6,297 nucleotides of DNA from Acidobacteriota bacterium (GTDB lineage Bacteria; Acidobacteriota; Thermoanaerobaculia; Gp7-AA8). Of this stretch, positions 1 through 5,537 are shown in pieces (the first letter of the stretch is position 1; the number at the start of each line of letters is the position of its first letter). The notes under the pieces were generated by a model that was not told the DNA's origin, ran no database searches, and saw nothing but the letters and a program-made list of their open reading frames with translations. Both the position numbers and the translations under genes were made by a program. The stretch covers positions 1-6,297 of the forward strand of contig QHVY01000209.1 of NCBI GenBank assembly GCA_003223695.1, given 5' to 3'.

Positions 1-1
1 C

Positions 2-232
2 CTGATCGCCGGCATCGTGCTCTTCATTTTGATGCCGCACATTCAGGCGCTTGCCGCGCGCCGGATGCTGGCGATCGCCGTGGTGCCTATGTTTCTGGAC
101 GGCATCACCCAACTGGCGATGCTGCGAGAAAGTACCAATCCGCTGCGGATTGAAACCGGCCTTCTCGCGGGAGCGGCGTTCGCGTTCTGGGCGCTGAGCG
201 AAGTCGAAAGTCACGTGATTTCAACTGCTTGA
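2..232 (+). CDS. DUF2085 family membrane protein, C-terminal part (5' end outside window)
   Basis: The frame is open from the left edge and ends at TGA 230-232, leaving 76 residues. The motif DGITQLAMLRESTNPLRIET followed by G-L-L-A-G matches what I remember of the DUF2085 family (PF09858), small predicted membrane proteins with a conserved D-G-x-T-Q / E-S-T-N-x-L-R-x-x-T-G segment near the C-terminus. One hydrophobic stretch precedes the motif (from LIAGIVLFILMP) and another follows it (GLLAGAAFAFWALS), consistent with two membrane helices joined by the conserved loop. The biochemical function of the family is not established. The cysteine-containing N-terminal half normally seen in the family lies outside the window, so I cannot check completeness or start. 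The internal ATG at position 32 and the TTG at 29 are inside the open frame and are not the start. Confidence 0.8.
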   Translation: MIAGIVLFILMPHIQALAARRMLAIAVVPMFLDGITQLAMLRESTNPLRIETGLLAGAAFAFWALSEVESHVISTA

Positions 233-257
233 CGCTTCGGAAACGCTGGTTTACCCT
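229..257 (+). promoter_or_regulatory. Possible sigma70-type promoter for the DUF4388 gene
   Basis: A TTGACG hexamer at 229-234 (five of six bases of the -35 consensus) overlaps the DUF2085 stop codon. After a 17-base spacer comes TACCCT at 252-257, which keeps the three most conserved -10 positions (T, A and final T) but no others. Transcription would begin near 264, giving a leader of roughly 35 bases before the ATG at 299. The -10 match is weak, so this is a candidate only; the gene could also be read through from upstream. Confidence 0.3.
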
Positions 258-298
258 TCAAAGCACTACTCCGTAGCTTCAGCTTCGCACTGAATGAA

Positions 299-1108
299 AT
301 GTCATTCCAGGGATCGCTCAAAGAACTGCCCCTTCCGGACATCATCCAATTGGTCAGTGTTTCCGGAAAGACGGGGAAATTTACCCTGACGCGCGATAAC
401 GAGCGTGGATACATTTTCCTCAAGAGCGGTCAGATGGTTCACGCCTCGGTCGGCGATCTGATCGGCGAAGAGGCCATTTACGCGCTGGCGATCTGGAACC
501 AGGGCGAGTTTCAATTCGAGCCGGGCGCGGAGCCGGACCGCCAAACGATCACCAAATCGAATACGAATCTTCTGATGGAAGCCGCCCGCCGTCTCGATGA
601 GTGGCGCGTGCTGTCGAAAAAGATCCCATCGGTGGAGTACGTGCCGGAGCTTCTCACGCGGGAGAACCGCCATGAGCAGATCACGTTGAATCCGCAGGAG
701 TGGGTGATCATCACGCGCATCGACGGCCGACGGTCGATCATCGACATTGGCCGCACGCTGAACATGCCGGCGTTCGATGTGGCGAAGATTCTGTACGGCA
801 TGATCACATCGGAGCTCGTCGCGTTAAAAAAAAAATCTGAGCGCCCTGCCGATGAGCAGAACAGCGACCTGATCGACCTCGCGGCGCGCATCCGCGCCGT
901 CGCCGAAGAATTCATCGGCGACTCGGCGCGAAAGACGATCGAGAAACACTTTCTTCACGCCCTCGACGGCATCATGAGCGGCAATGGCGAACGCGCCGTC
1001 GACGCCATGGTGGAAGAGTTCGAAAAAACGGCGTCGCTTCTGCGCGGCCTTGCAGTGAGCGAGCAGCTGCGATCGCGGATCAGCGAGATCCGTGTGGTAG
1101 CCAGCTAG
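299..1108 (+). CDS. DUF4388 (PATAN-like) domain protein
   Basis: A 269-residue soluble protein without signal peptide or membrane helices. Residues 1-100 begin MSFQGSLKELPLPDIIQLVS and continue through S-G-K-T-G-K-F, G-Y-I-F-L-K-S-G-Q-M-V-H-A and G-E-F-Q-F-E-P. This is the pattern of DUF4388 (PF14332), a domain found alone or fused to response-regulator and other signalling modules in many Gram-negative phyla. Residues about 110-175 (N-P-Q-E-W-V-I-I-T-R-I-D-G-R-R-S-I-I-D-I) look like a second small domain, possibly a winged helix, that commonly follows DUF4388. Residues 177-179 are a triple lysine encoded by part of a ten-A run. Residues 185-269 appear helical and charged. A signalling or adaptor role is inferred from the family; no partner is encoded nearby. 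I see no clear Shine-Dalgarno before the ATG at 299, but the start is supported because the domain begins at residue 1. The gene ends at TAG 1106-1108, two bases before an inverted repeat. Confidence 0.85.
   Translation: MSFQGSLKELPLPDIIQLVSVSGKTGKFTLTRDNERGYIFLKSGQMVHASVGDLIGEEAIYALAIWNQGEFQFEPGAEPDRQTITKSNTNLLMEAARRLDEWRVLSKKIPSVEYVPELLTRENRHEQITLNPQEWVIITRIDGRRSIIDIGRTLNMPAFDVAKILYGMITSELVALKKKSERPADEQNSDLIDLAARIRAVAEEFIGDSARKTIEKHFLHALDGIMSGNGERAVDAMVEEFEKTASLLRGLAVSEQLRSRISEIRVVAS
826..835 (+). repeat. Ten-A homopolymer in the DUF4388 coding region (possible slippage site)
   Basis: Ten consecutive A (826-835) encode the last base of a Leu codon and three Lys codons. A one-base backward ribosomal shift, or one added A in the transcript, would read ATC TGA directly after the run and stop. 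A one-base loss reaches a stop about a dozen codons later. A GGAG at 811-814 lies 11 bases upstream of the first possible A-AAA-AAA heptamer. The frame is consistent on both sides, so ten A is the intact in-frame length. Confidence 0.9.
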
Positions 1109-1109
1109 C

Positions 1110-1248
1110 CCCTCACCCGGCCCTTCGGACCACCAGTCTCTTGTAGGGCACGGCTGCGCCGTGCCGAACCCCCGCCCACGAAAAGTGCGGCACGGCGCAG
1201 CCGTGCCCTACAAGGCGTCCGATTGTGCCGCGAAGCGGCGGGTGAGGG
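1110..1248. repeat. Nested inverted repeat between convergent stop codons (REP/MITE-like, likely two-way terminator)
   Basis: The core is a perfect 27-bp inverted repeat, 1140-1166 against 1188-1214, separated by 21 bp that contain a small CAC-GAAAA-GTG hairpin. Each arm is itself a palindrome: GGCACGGC-TGC-GCCGTGCC at 1147-1165 and GGCACGGC-GCA-GCCGTGCC at 1189-1207. The DNA could therefore fold as one long stem or as two short hairpins, as in paired REP elements. An outer imperfect inverted repeat flanks this: CCCTCACCCG at 1110-1119 and its complement at 1239-1248, with partial similarity continuing inward through CTTCG. The element starts two bases after the DUF4388 stop (TAG 1106-1108) and ends one base before the stop of the minus-strand barrel gene (1249-1251). 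Terminator function for both genes is inferred from position and stem strength; no U-tract follows the stem. It contains no plausible gene. Confidence 0.85.
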
Positions 1249-2811
1249 TCAAAACGCCTGACCGCTGGAAAACGAAACGAGGAAGCCGCGGCGTCCCAGC
1301 GGATCACGATTCAGCGCATACGCGAAGTCGATGCGCAGCAGATTCTTCGGCGTCCGCGGCAGCCCGACGCGAATCCCGAAGCCGACGTCCGTCTTCAGCG
1401 ACATTAGTGAAGTCAGGCCGCCATCGGACGCGTTGCCGGCATCGATGAAGGCCACGATCGCCGGCGATGCGAGCTGCAGCACCTCCTGCCCGAGGTAGAA
1501 GCGCTCCTCCAAATTCATGACGATGGAGCGGCTTCCTTCGAACATGTGTGTTCGATAGCCGCGAAGTCCATTCATGCCGTCAGCGAAAAACTGCAGCTCC
1601 GGATCGAGCCGCCAGCCGCTCCGCATCGTCAGGTGACCGACCAGCGTACGCGGGTAATCGCTTCCGCTGCGGTTCACATAAAGCAGGTTCGCCGTGGCCG
1701 TTGCGTTCTGAATGCCGGACGCGAGCCGAGTGGACACGCTGGCCGACGGCATTACGAATGATGTGTCGCCGATGCGGAGTCCTTCACCGACGCGAACGTG
1801 AATGAATTCCGTGGTGGAGTCGACGCCGAGAGTGTTCGGCGAAACCGCGGCATCGATCGCGTAGTGCCGGCCGAGATTGAAGTCTTCGTAGCGAAGGTCC
1901 TTGTTGACGAAGTTCAGTTTTAGAAAATCGTTTTCCGCGTGTTCGTATCGCAGGAAGATGTAGCGAAATTCGCGACTGCTTCGAAATCCGAGATGGCCGC
2001 TGATCGGCGCGAAGTCGTCGTCGATGAAGCGAAATCCTACCGTGAGACGATTTGCGACTTGATCGTTCGGAGCGAGCGCGATTCCGTAACCGGCGCCGTA
2101 ATCGCGATGGTTCTCGGCGAAGCGCGATACTTCTACGCCGTTTCGATACAACCGATCGTTCTGCCGCAGCGCGGTGAAGGTTGCATCCGAAGCCCACGTC
2201 GCGCCGAACGCGAAAAACGGGCGCCGCAGATTGAACTGCCGGTTGTACCCGTCGGATGTATGCGCGTAACCGAAATGCGCGCGCAGGTATGGAGCGATGA
2301 ATGCCGGATCGTTGTACGCCAGCAGCATCTGCGTGCGGTCGACGCCTTTGCTCCATCCGAGCTCGATGTCTTTGCCCAGGCCGAGGAGGTTGTTCTCGCT
2401 CATCGTGGCGCCGTACGTGCTCGTCCCGCCGCCCCGCCCGGCCTGCGTCTCCGGCGCAATCGACCACGCGTCCTGCGTGATCACTCGAACGTCGACCACG
2501 CCGTCGTGCGGAGTTGATGCCGTCACTGATGCCGATTTCAAAAATGCGAGGGCGCGAAGATTGCGCTCGGTTTCCTCGAGCCGCTGGGGTTGATAGACGT
2601 CGCCTTCATGAAAGAGAAGGAATCGTTCGATGACTTTCCGCCGCGTCTCGACGTGCAGTCGATCCGCCAATCGATAAAACGAGCCGTGCGTCTCCTCAGC
2701 CGGCGAGTAGACGTCGAGAGGCTCGACGCTGATCTTGCCGATCCGAAGCGGCGGCGTTGGTTGGGCGTACGCACTTGTCGTAATCAGAAGCGCGAGGAGA
2801 GCGGTTCGCAC
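1249..2811 (-). CDS. Omp85/BamA-superfamily outer-membrane barrel protein with a POTRA-like domain
   Basis: A 520-residue exported protein. Residues 1-16 (MRTALLALLITTSAYA) form a signal peptide with likely cleavage before QP. Residues about 20-117 contain a POTRA-like module: a helix-rich stretch with R-K-V-I-E-R-F-L-L-F-H-E-G-D-V-Y, then E-E-T-E-R-N-L-R-A-L-A-F-L-K-S-A-S-V and a closing strand with V-D-V-R-V. From about residue 120 the sequence alternates hydrophobic and polar residues with many aromatics, as in a transmembrane beta barrel. LRGY at 416-419 fits the conserved [V/L]-R-G-[F/Y] motif of the Omp85 barrel. The last strand ends in phenylalanine (FLVSFSSGQAF), as expected of an outer-membrane insertion signal. 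With one POTRA-like module it is shorter than BamA, so a TamA/BamA-like or surface-antigen (PF01103) protein of unknown substrate is the best call. The start is GTG (2809-2811) with no visible Shine-Dalgarno. It is divergent from tdk. Confidence 0.85.
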   Translation of the reverse strand: MRTALLALLITTSAYAQPTPPLRIGKISVEPLDVYSPAEETHGSFYRLADRLHVETRRKVIERFLLFHEGDVYQPQRLEETERNLRALAFLKSASVTASTPHDGVVDVRVITQDAWSIAPETQAGRGGGTSTYGATMSENNLLGLGKDIELGWSKGVDRTQMLLAYNDPAFIAPYLRAHFGYAHTSDGYNRQFNLRRPFFAFGATWASDATFTALRQNDRLYRNGVEVSRFAENHRDYGAGYGIALAPNDQVANRLTVGFRFIDDDFAPISGHLGFRSSREFRYIFLRYEHAENDFLKLNFVNKDLRYEDFNLGRHYAIDAAVSPNTLGVDSTTEFIHVRVGEGLRIGDTSFVMPSASVSTRLASGIQNATATANLLYVNRSGSDYPRTLVGHLTMRSGWRLDPELQFFADGMNGLRGYRTHMFEGSRSIVMNLEERFYLGQEVLQLASPAIVAFIDAGNASDGGLTSLMSLKTDVGFGIRVGLPRTPKNLLRIDFAYALNRDPLGRRGFLVSFSSGQAF

Positions 2812-2822
2812 GGATTGCTACG

Positions 2823-2851
2823 ATGATACCGGACGAAGACATCTCCGTCCT
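2823..2851 (-). promoter_or_regulatory. Possible promoter of the Omp85-like gene, close to the start codon
   Basis: On the minus strand TATCAT (2828-2823) matches five of six bases of the -10 consensus. A poor -35 (AGGACG, 2851-2846) lies 17 bases further upstream. Transcription would start near 2816, leaving only about five untranslated bases before the GTG at 2811. That would fit the absence of a Shine-Dalgarno and suggest a nearly leaderless message. The -35 is weak and there is no independent support. Confidence 0.25.
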
Positions 2852-2885
2852 CTCCGTTTTCTCTGTGGTGATTTAAACTTGTCCC

Positions 2886-2891
2886 GGAGGG
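2886..2891 (+). promoter_or_regulatory. Strong Shine-Dalgarno fixing the TTG start of tdk
   Basis: GGAGGG at 2886-2891 lies four bases upstream of TTG 2896-2898 (five if counted from GGAGG). It is the best ribosome binding site in the window and picks this TTG over the later ATG at 2941, which would fall inside the P-loop. Confidence 0.85.
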
Positions 2892-2895
2892 TCCA

Positions 2896-3501
2896 TTGGA
2901 CGGTTACAAAGGCGGCTGGATCGAAATCATCGCCGGAGGAATGTTCTCGGGAAAATCGGAAGAGCTGATCCGGCGTCTACGGCGCGCAGTGATCGCACGA
3001 CAGCGCGTGCAGGTTTTCAAACCCCTCATCGACGACCGCTTCGCCAGCGAGGACATCGTCTCGCGCGATGATCGCCGGCTCAAAGCGATTCCGGTGGCCA
3101 GCAGCGCCGACTTTCTCGCGCGCGTCGAGATTGGAGTGCAAGTCGTCGGCATTGACGAGGTGCAGTTCTTCGATGCCGGTGTCGTCGATGTCTGCATGCA
3201 ACTCGCGGACGCAGGAATTCGCGTCATCGCCGCCGGTCTCGATCAGGATTACATGCGCCGGCCGTTCGGGCCGATGCCCGCGTTGCTCGCGGTCGCTGAG
3301 GAAGTCTCGAAGATGCATGCAGTGTGTGTTCGCTGCCGCGGCGCAGCACATTATTCACAGCGTGTTTCGGGAGGAAATGCGCAGGTGGAAGTCGGCGACT
3401 CCTCCTACGAGGCGCGTTGCCGATCATGTTACGAACTGTACGAAGCGACCGCGCCGGAAGAAGAGCCTGTGGTGCAGCTCACGATTCCGCAATCCGCATG
3501 A
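2896..3501 (+). CDS. tdk: Thymidine kinase (TK1-like, type II)
   Basis: This enzyme phosphorylates thymidine to dTMP with ATP in cytosolic nucleotide salvage. At 201 residues it is close to the usual bacterial length. The P-loop GGMFSGKS spans residues 14-21. Further on are F-K-P-L-I-D-D-R and S-R-D-D-R-R-L-K-A. The DEVQFFD segment contains Asp87 and Glu88, the latter matching the catalytic base of the family. The lasso region has G-L-D-Q-D-Y-M-R-R-P-F-G-P-M-P. Two CxxC pairs (Cys144/147 and Cys175/178) form the expected structural zinc site. All key residues are present, so the enzyme should be active. It starts at TTG with a strong ribosome binding site and ends at TGA 3499-3501. It stands alone: the neighbour on the left is divergent, and 137 bp separate it from the pilin gene. 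That gap holds only short inverted repeats and no convincing terminator or promoter. Confidence 0.97.
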   Translation: MDGYKGGWIEIIAGGMFSGKSEELIRRLRRAVIARQRVQVFKPLIDDRFASEDIVSRDDRRLKAIPVASSADFLARVEIGVQVVGIDEVQFFDAGVVDVCMQLADAGIRVIAAGLDQDYMRRPFGPMPALLAVAEEVSKMHAVCVRCRGAAHYSQRVSGGNAQVEVGDSSYEARCRSCYELYEATAPEEEPVVQLTIPQSA

Positions 3502-3638
3502 CATTTCTTGTCACATCCCCGAACCAAAAGTGCTCCATTTCATTTCCCGCAGAAATCCCAAGCTCTAGAAAAAGAGCAAGTTAGTCGTTCCCGGTCCGTG
3601 GTATCTCGCTTGCGCTCGTGGGTGCACAAGGTCGTTCC

Positions 3639-4145
3639 ATGTCGAAACGAGAGAGAGGCTTCACGCTGCTGGAACTGCTGATCGTTGTGGCGATCATCGG
3701 AATCATTGCGGCCATCGCCATTCCGAATCTCATGACGGCAATTGAACGCTCACGGCAAAAGCGGACGATGGCCGACATGTGCAGTCTGGTCACGGCGTGG
3801 GAAGCGCGCAACGTCGAAACCGGACGGTACAACGCGAGCGGCGCGCAGGTTCCCGGCATTACGAACGCCGTGGACGTCAATGATCTCGAATATCAAATCT
3901 CGCCGACATACATCAAAGTGATCCCCAAGCTTGACGGCTGGAAGCATCCCTTCGAATTGTTCACGAGTCAGCCGTGGGCCGACACGGCATCGGCGCAGGG
4001 TTATGCGATCATCTCGCCGGGACGGGACGGCCGATTTTCCACGACGCCGCAGACCGGCGGAACGACGAGCTTCGACTGCGACATCATCTATTCGAACGGC
4101 GCCTTTCTCGCGTATCCCGAGGGAGCGAGTACAACCACGCAGTAG
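3639..4145 (+). CDS. GspG-like type II secretion pseudopilin / type IV pilin-like protein
   Basis: The product begins MSKRERG then FTLLELLIVV. This is a seven-residue positively charged leader ending in Gly, cleaved by prepilin peptidase, then a mature N-terminus with Phe1 and Glu5 and one long hydrophobic helix. The mature protein is 161 residues. The C-terminal part (D-G-W-K-H-P-F-E-L, Y-A-I-I-S-P-G-R-D-G-R-F, D-I-I-Y-S-N-G) resembles the D-x-W-G-x-P-[F/Y] and S-x-G-x-D-G-x motifs of GspG, the major pseudopilin of type II secretion, so this is preferred over PilA/PilE. Cys48 and Cys147 of the precursor could form a disulfide. I chose ATG 3639, with AAGG seven bases upstream (3628-3631), over an in-frame GTG at 3618 because it gives the normal short leader. 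No other secretion or pilus genes are present, so it is probably an orphan that uses an assembly machine encoded elsewhere. A hairpin starts two bases after its stop. Confidence 0.88.
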   Translation: MSKRERGFTLLELLIVVAIIGIIAAIAIPNLMTAIERSRQKRTMADMCSLVTAWEARNVETGRYNASGAQVPGITNAVDVNDLEYQISPTYIKVIPKLDGWKHPFELFTSQPWADTASAQGYAIISPGRDGRFSTTPQTGGTTSFDCDIIYSNGAFLAYPEGASTTTQ

Positions 4146-4146
4146 A

Positions 4147-4212
4147 AAGGATTGAGGACTGAGGACTGAGACCACCACCCGCCGTTTCCTCAGTCCTCAG
4201 TTCTCAGTCCTT
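4147..4212. repeat. Long hairpin of inverted heptanucleotide repeats; candidate terminator of the pilin gene
   Basis: The left arm 4147-4170 contains three heptanucleotide units (GGATTGA, GGACTGA, GGACTGA). The right arm 4189-4212 contains their complements (CTCAGTC, CTCAGTT, CTCAGTC). The 24-bp pairing is complete in RNA apart from two G-U wobbles. The loop is 18 bases (4171-4188). The stem begins two bases after the pilin stop and is followed by a pyrimidine-rich stretch (TTCTTCTCTTTC), so Rho-independent termination is plausible though there is no pure U-tract. The same DNA overlaps the apparent 5' end of the next gene. Confidence 0.8.
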
Positions 4213-5537
4213 CTTCTCTTTCTACTTGTTTGTCACTGCCGGCGCGCTTCCGCAGTCCAGCAGGATCCATTTGATCGCCAGGCCGAAGATGCGCTCGTCT
4301 CGTATCTGCGCATCAATACATCGAATCCGCCGGGCAATGAGACCGGCGCTGCCCGCTTTCTGCAGCAATTGCTATTGAAGGAAGACATCGACGCGAAACT
4401 CGTCGGCTCCAATCCCGCGCGACAGTCGATCTACGCGCGCCTCAGTTCCGGCACGAACGAGAAAGCGCTCGTGCTGCTCAATCACATCGATGTGGTGCCG
4501 GTGGCGGCGAACGAGTGGACGAAGCCGCCGTTCTCCGGGCTCCGCTCCGGCGGATACATCTGGGGACGGGGGGCGCTCGATATGAAATCGATCGGCATCG
4601 CCGAGCTCATGGCGATGATCGATCTGAAGCGCCGCCACACCCCGCTGCGCCGCGACATCATTTTTCTCGGCGTTGCCGATGAGGAGCTCGGCGGACTGCA
4701 CGGATGCAAAGAGCTGATCGAAACGCATCCGGAGCTGTTCGCCAATGTCGGTTACGTCTTGAATGAGGGCGGCTACAACGAGACGTGGGCGGAGAGGGCG
4801 GCGTTCTGGGGAATCGTCACGTCAAAGGATTTTCCGGTCACTCCGCGTCGCCGCCAAACGACGGCGGCACGTTATCGAAGCTCATCGACACGCTCGAAGC
4901 GGTGGAGAAAATTCCAACGCCGTATCGGGTCACCTCCGCCGTCGCGCGTTACTTCGCGATCCTCGGCGCCTTCAAGAACGACTACAAGGGCGAGGCACTC
5001 CGCGCACTGAGCAAGAAACTCGATTTGAATCGCGTCAAGGTGCTGCCCGACGGCTACCGCTCGCTGTTGCACGATACGATCGCCATCACGCAGATTCACG
5101 GTGGCGTCTGCACGAACTGCTTGCCGCTGACCGCGACGGCAGACGTCGACATTCGCCTTCTCGACGATGAGAAAAGCGATCTGATGCTCGCGAAAGTGAA
5201 GGCGCTCATGCCGAAGGGCGCGGAGGTGGAGGTTTTGCTCGCGGAGGAGCCGGCGGCGGAGAGCCCAACAAACACCGATCTCTATCGACTGCTTACCGCA
5301 GACATGCAGAAGTCGGAGCCAGGCTCATTCGCCGGGCCGATCGTCAGTCCGGGAACATCCGACAGCCGCTACTTTCGCGCACGCGGAATCATCGCCTACG
5401 GAATCGCACCATTTAAGGTGAACTATTATGATGCAGATACTGTGCACGCGAACGACGAGCGGATTCGAGCGACGTTCTTCGCGCAGGGTGTGCGGCTGAC
5501 TCGGCAGATCGTGCGCGACTTCTGTGCTTCTCGATGA
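4159..5537 (+). pseudogene. M20 family metallopeptidase, frameshifted, without a canonical start
   Basis: The two parts encode a zinc peptidase/deacylase of the M20 (carboxypeptidase S / CPG2-like) family. Part 1 (frame of 4159, to about 4820) carries the N-terminal helix (Y-L-R-I-N-T-S-N-P-P-G-N-E), the NHIDVVPV metal/catalytic motif (His codon 4483, Asp 4489), W-G-R-G-A-L-D-M-K (Asp 4579), ADEELGG (Glu-Glu 4681-4686) and LNEGG. Part 2 (frame of 4821, to TGA 5535-5537) resumes at VKGFSGHSASPPNDGG, the dimerisation domain, and reaches the last ligand in D-T-V-H-A-N-D-E-R-I (His 5445-5447). All ligands survive. At the junction (about 4813-4826) the family's usual segment of about 10-12 residues between WGI and KG is missing, so I infer a deletion of 3n+1 bases. 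No ATG, GTG or TTG precedes the conserved N-terminus in frame after the stop at 4153-4155. The only near-start is CTG 4159, with AAAGGA at 4146-4151, giving a putative signal peptide with the core VLLLFLLVC and ending R-R-A-S-A. Without repair, part 1 ends at 5010. Confidence 0.85.

Noticed and set aside
883..898. GGCGCG-CATC-CGCGCC hairpin as a stimulator of slippage at the ten-A run
   Set aside because: It starts 47 bases beyond the run, too far for the usual 5-9 base spacing, and such stems are common by chance in GC-rich coding DNA.
1784..2467. A 227-codon open frame on the minus strand inside the Omp85-like gene
   Set aside because: It is an arginine-rich shadow of the barrel gene in another frame with no domain character; the barrel frame explains the region fully.
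1939..2517. A 192-codon plus-strand open frame opposite the Omp85-like gene
   Set aside because: No recognisable motif, composition typical of an antisense shadow in GC-rich DNA, and the opposite frame has signal peptide, LRGY motif and C-terminal Phe.
3499..3513. TGACA-TTTCT-TGTCA inverted repeat as an operator or terminator after tdk
   Set aside because: Only 5-bp arms, overlapping the stop codon, with no matching second site and no T-tract.
3562..3577. GCTCT-AGAAAA-AGAGC hairpin before the pilin gene as a tdk terminator
   Set aside because: Five base pairs only and no following T run; too weak to claim.
3618..3638. GTG at 3618 as the pilin start
   Set aside because: It adds seven residues before the normal short prepilin leader; ATG 3639 has AAGG at the right distance and gives the usual 7-residue leader ending in Gly.
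4147..4212. Heptad repeats as a short CRISPR-like array
   Set aside because: Units are 7 bp, contiguous with no spacers, and arranged as an inverted pair, so this is a hairpin and not an array.
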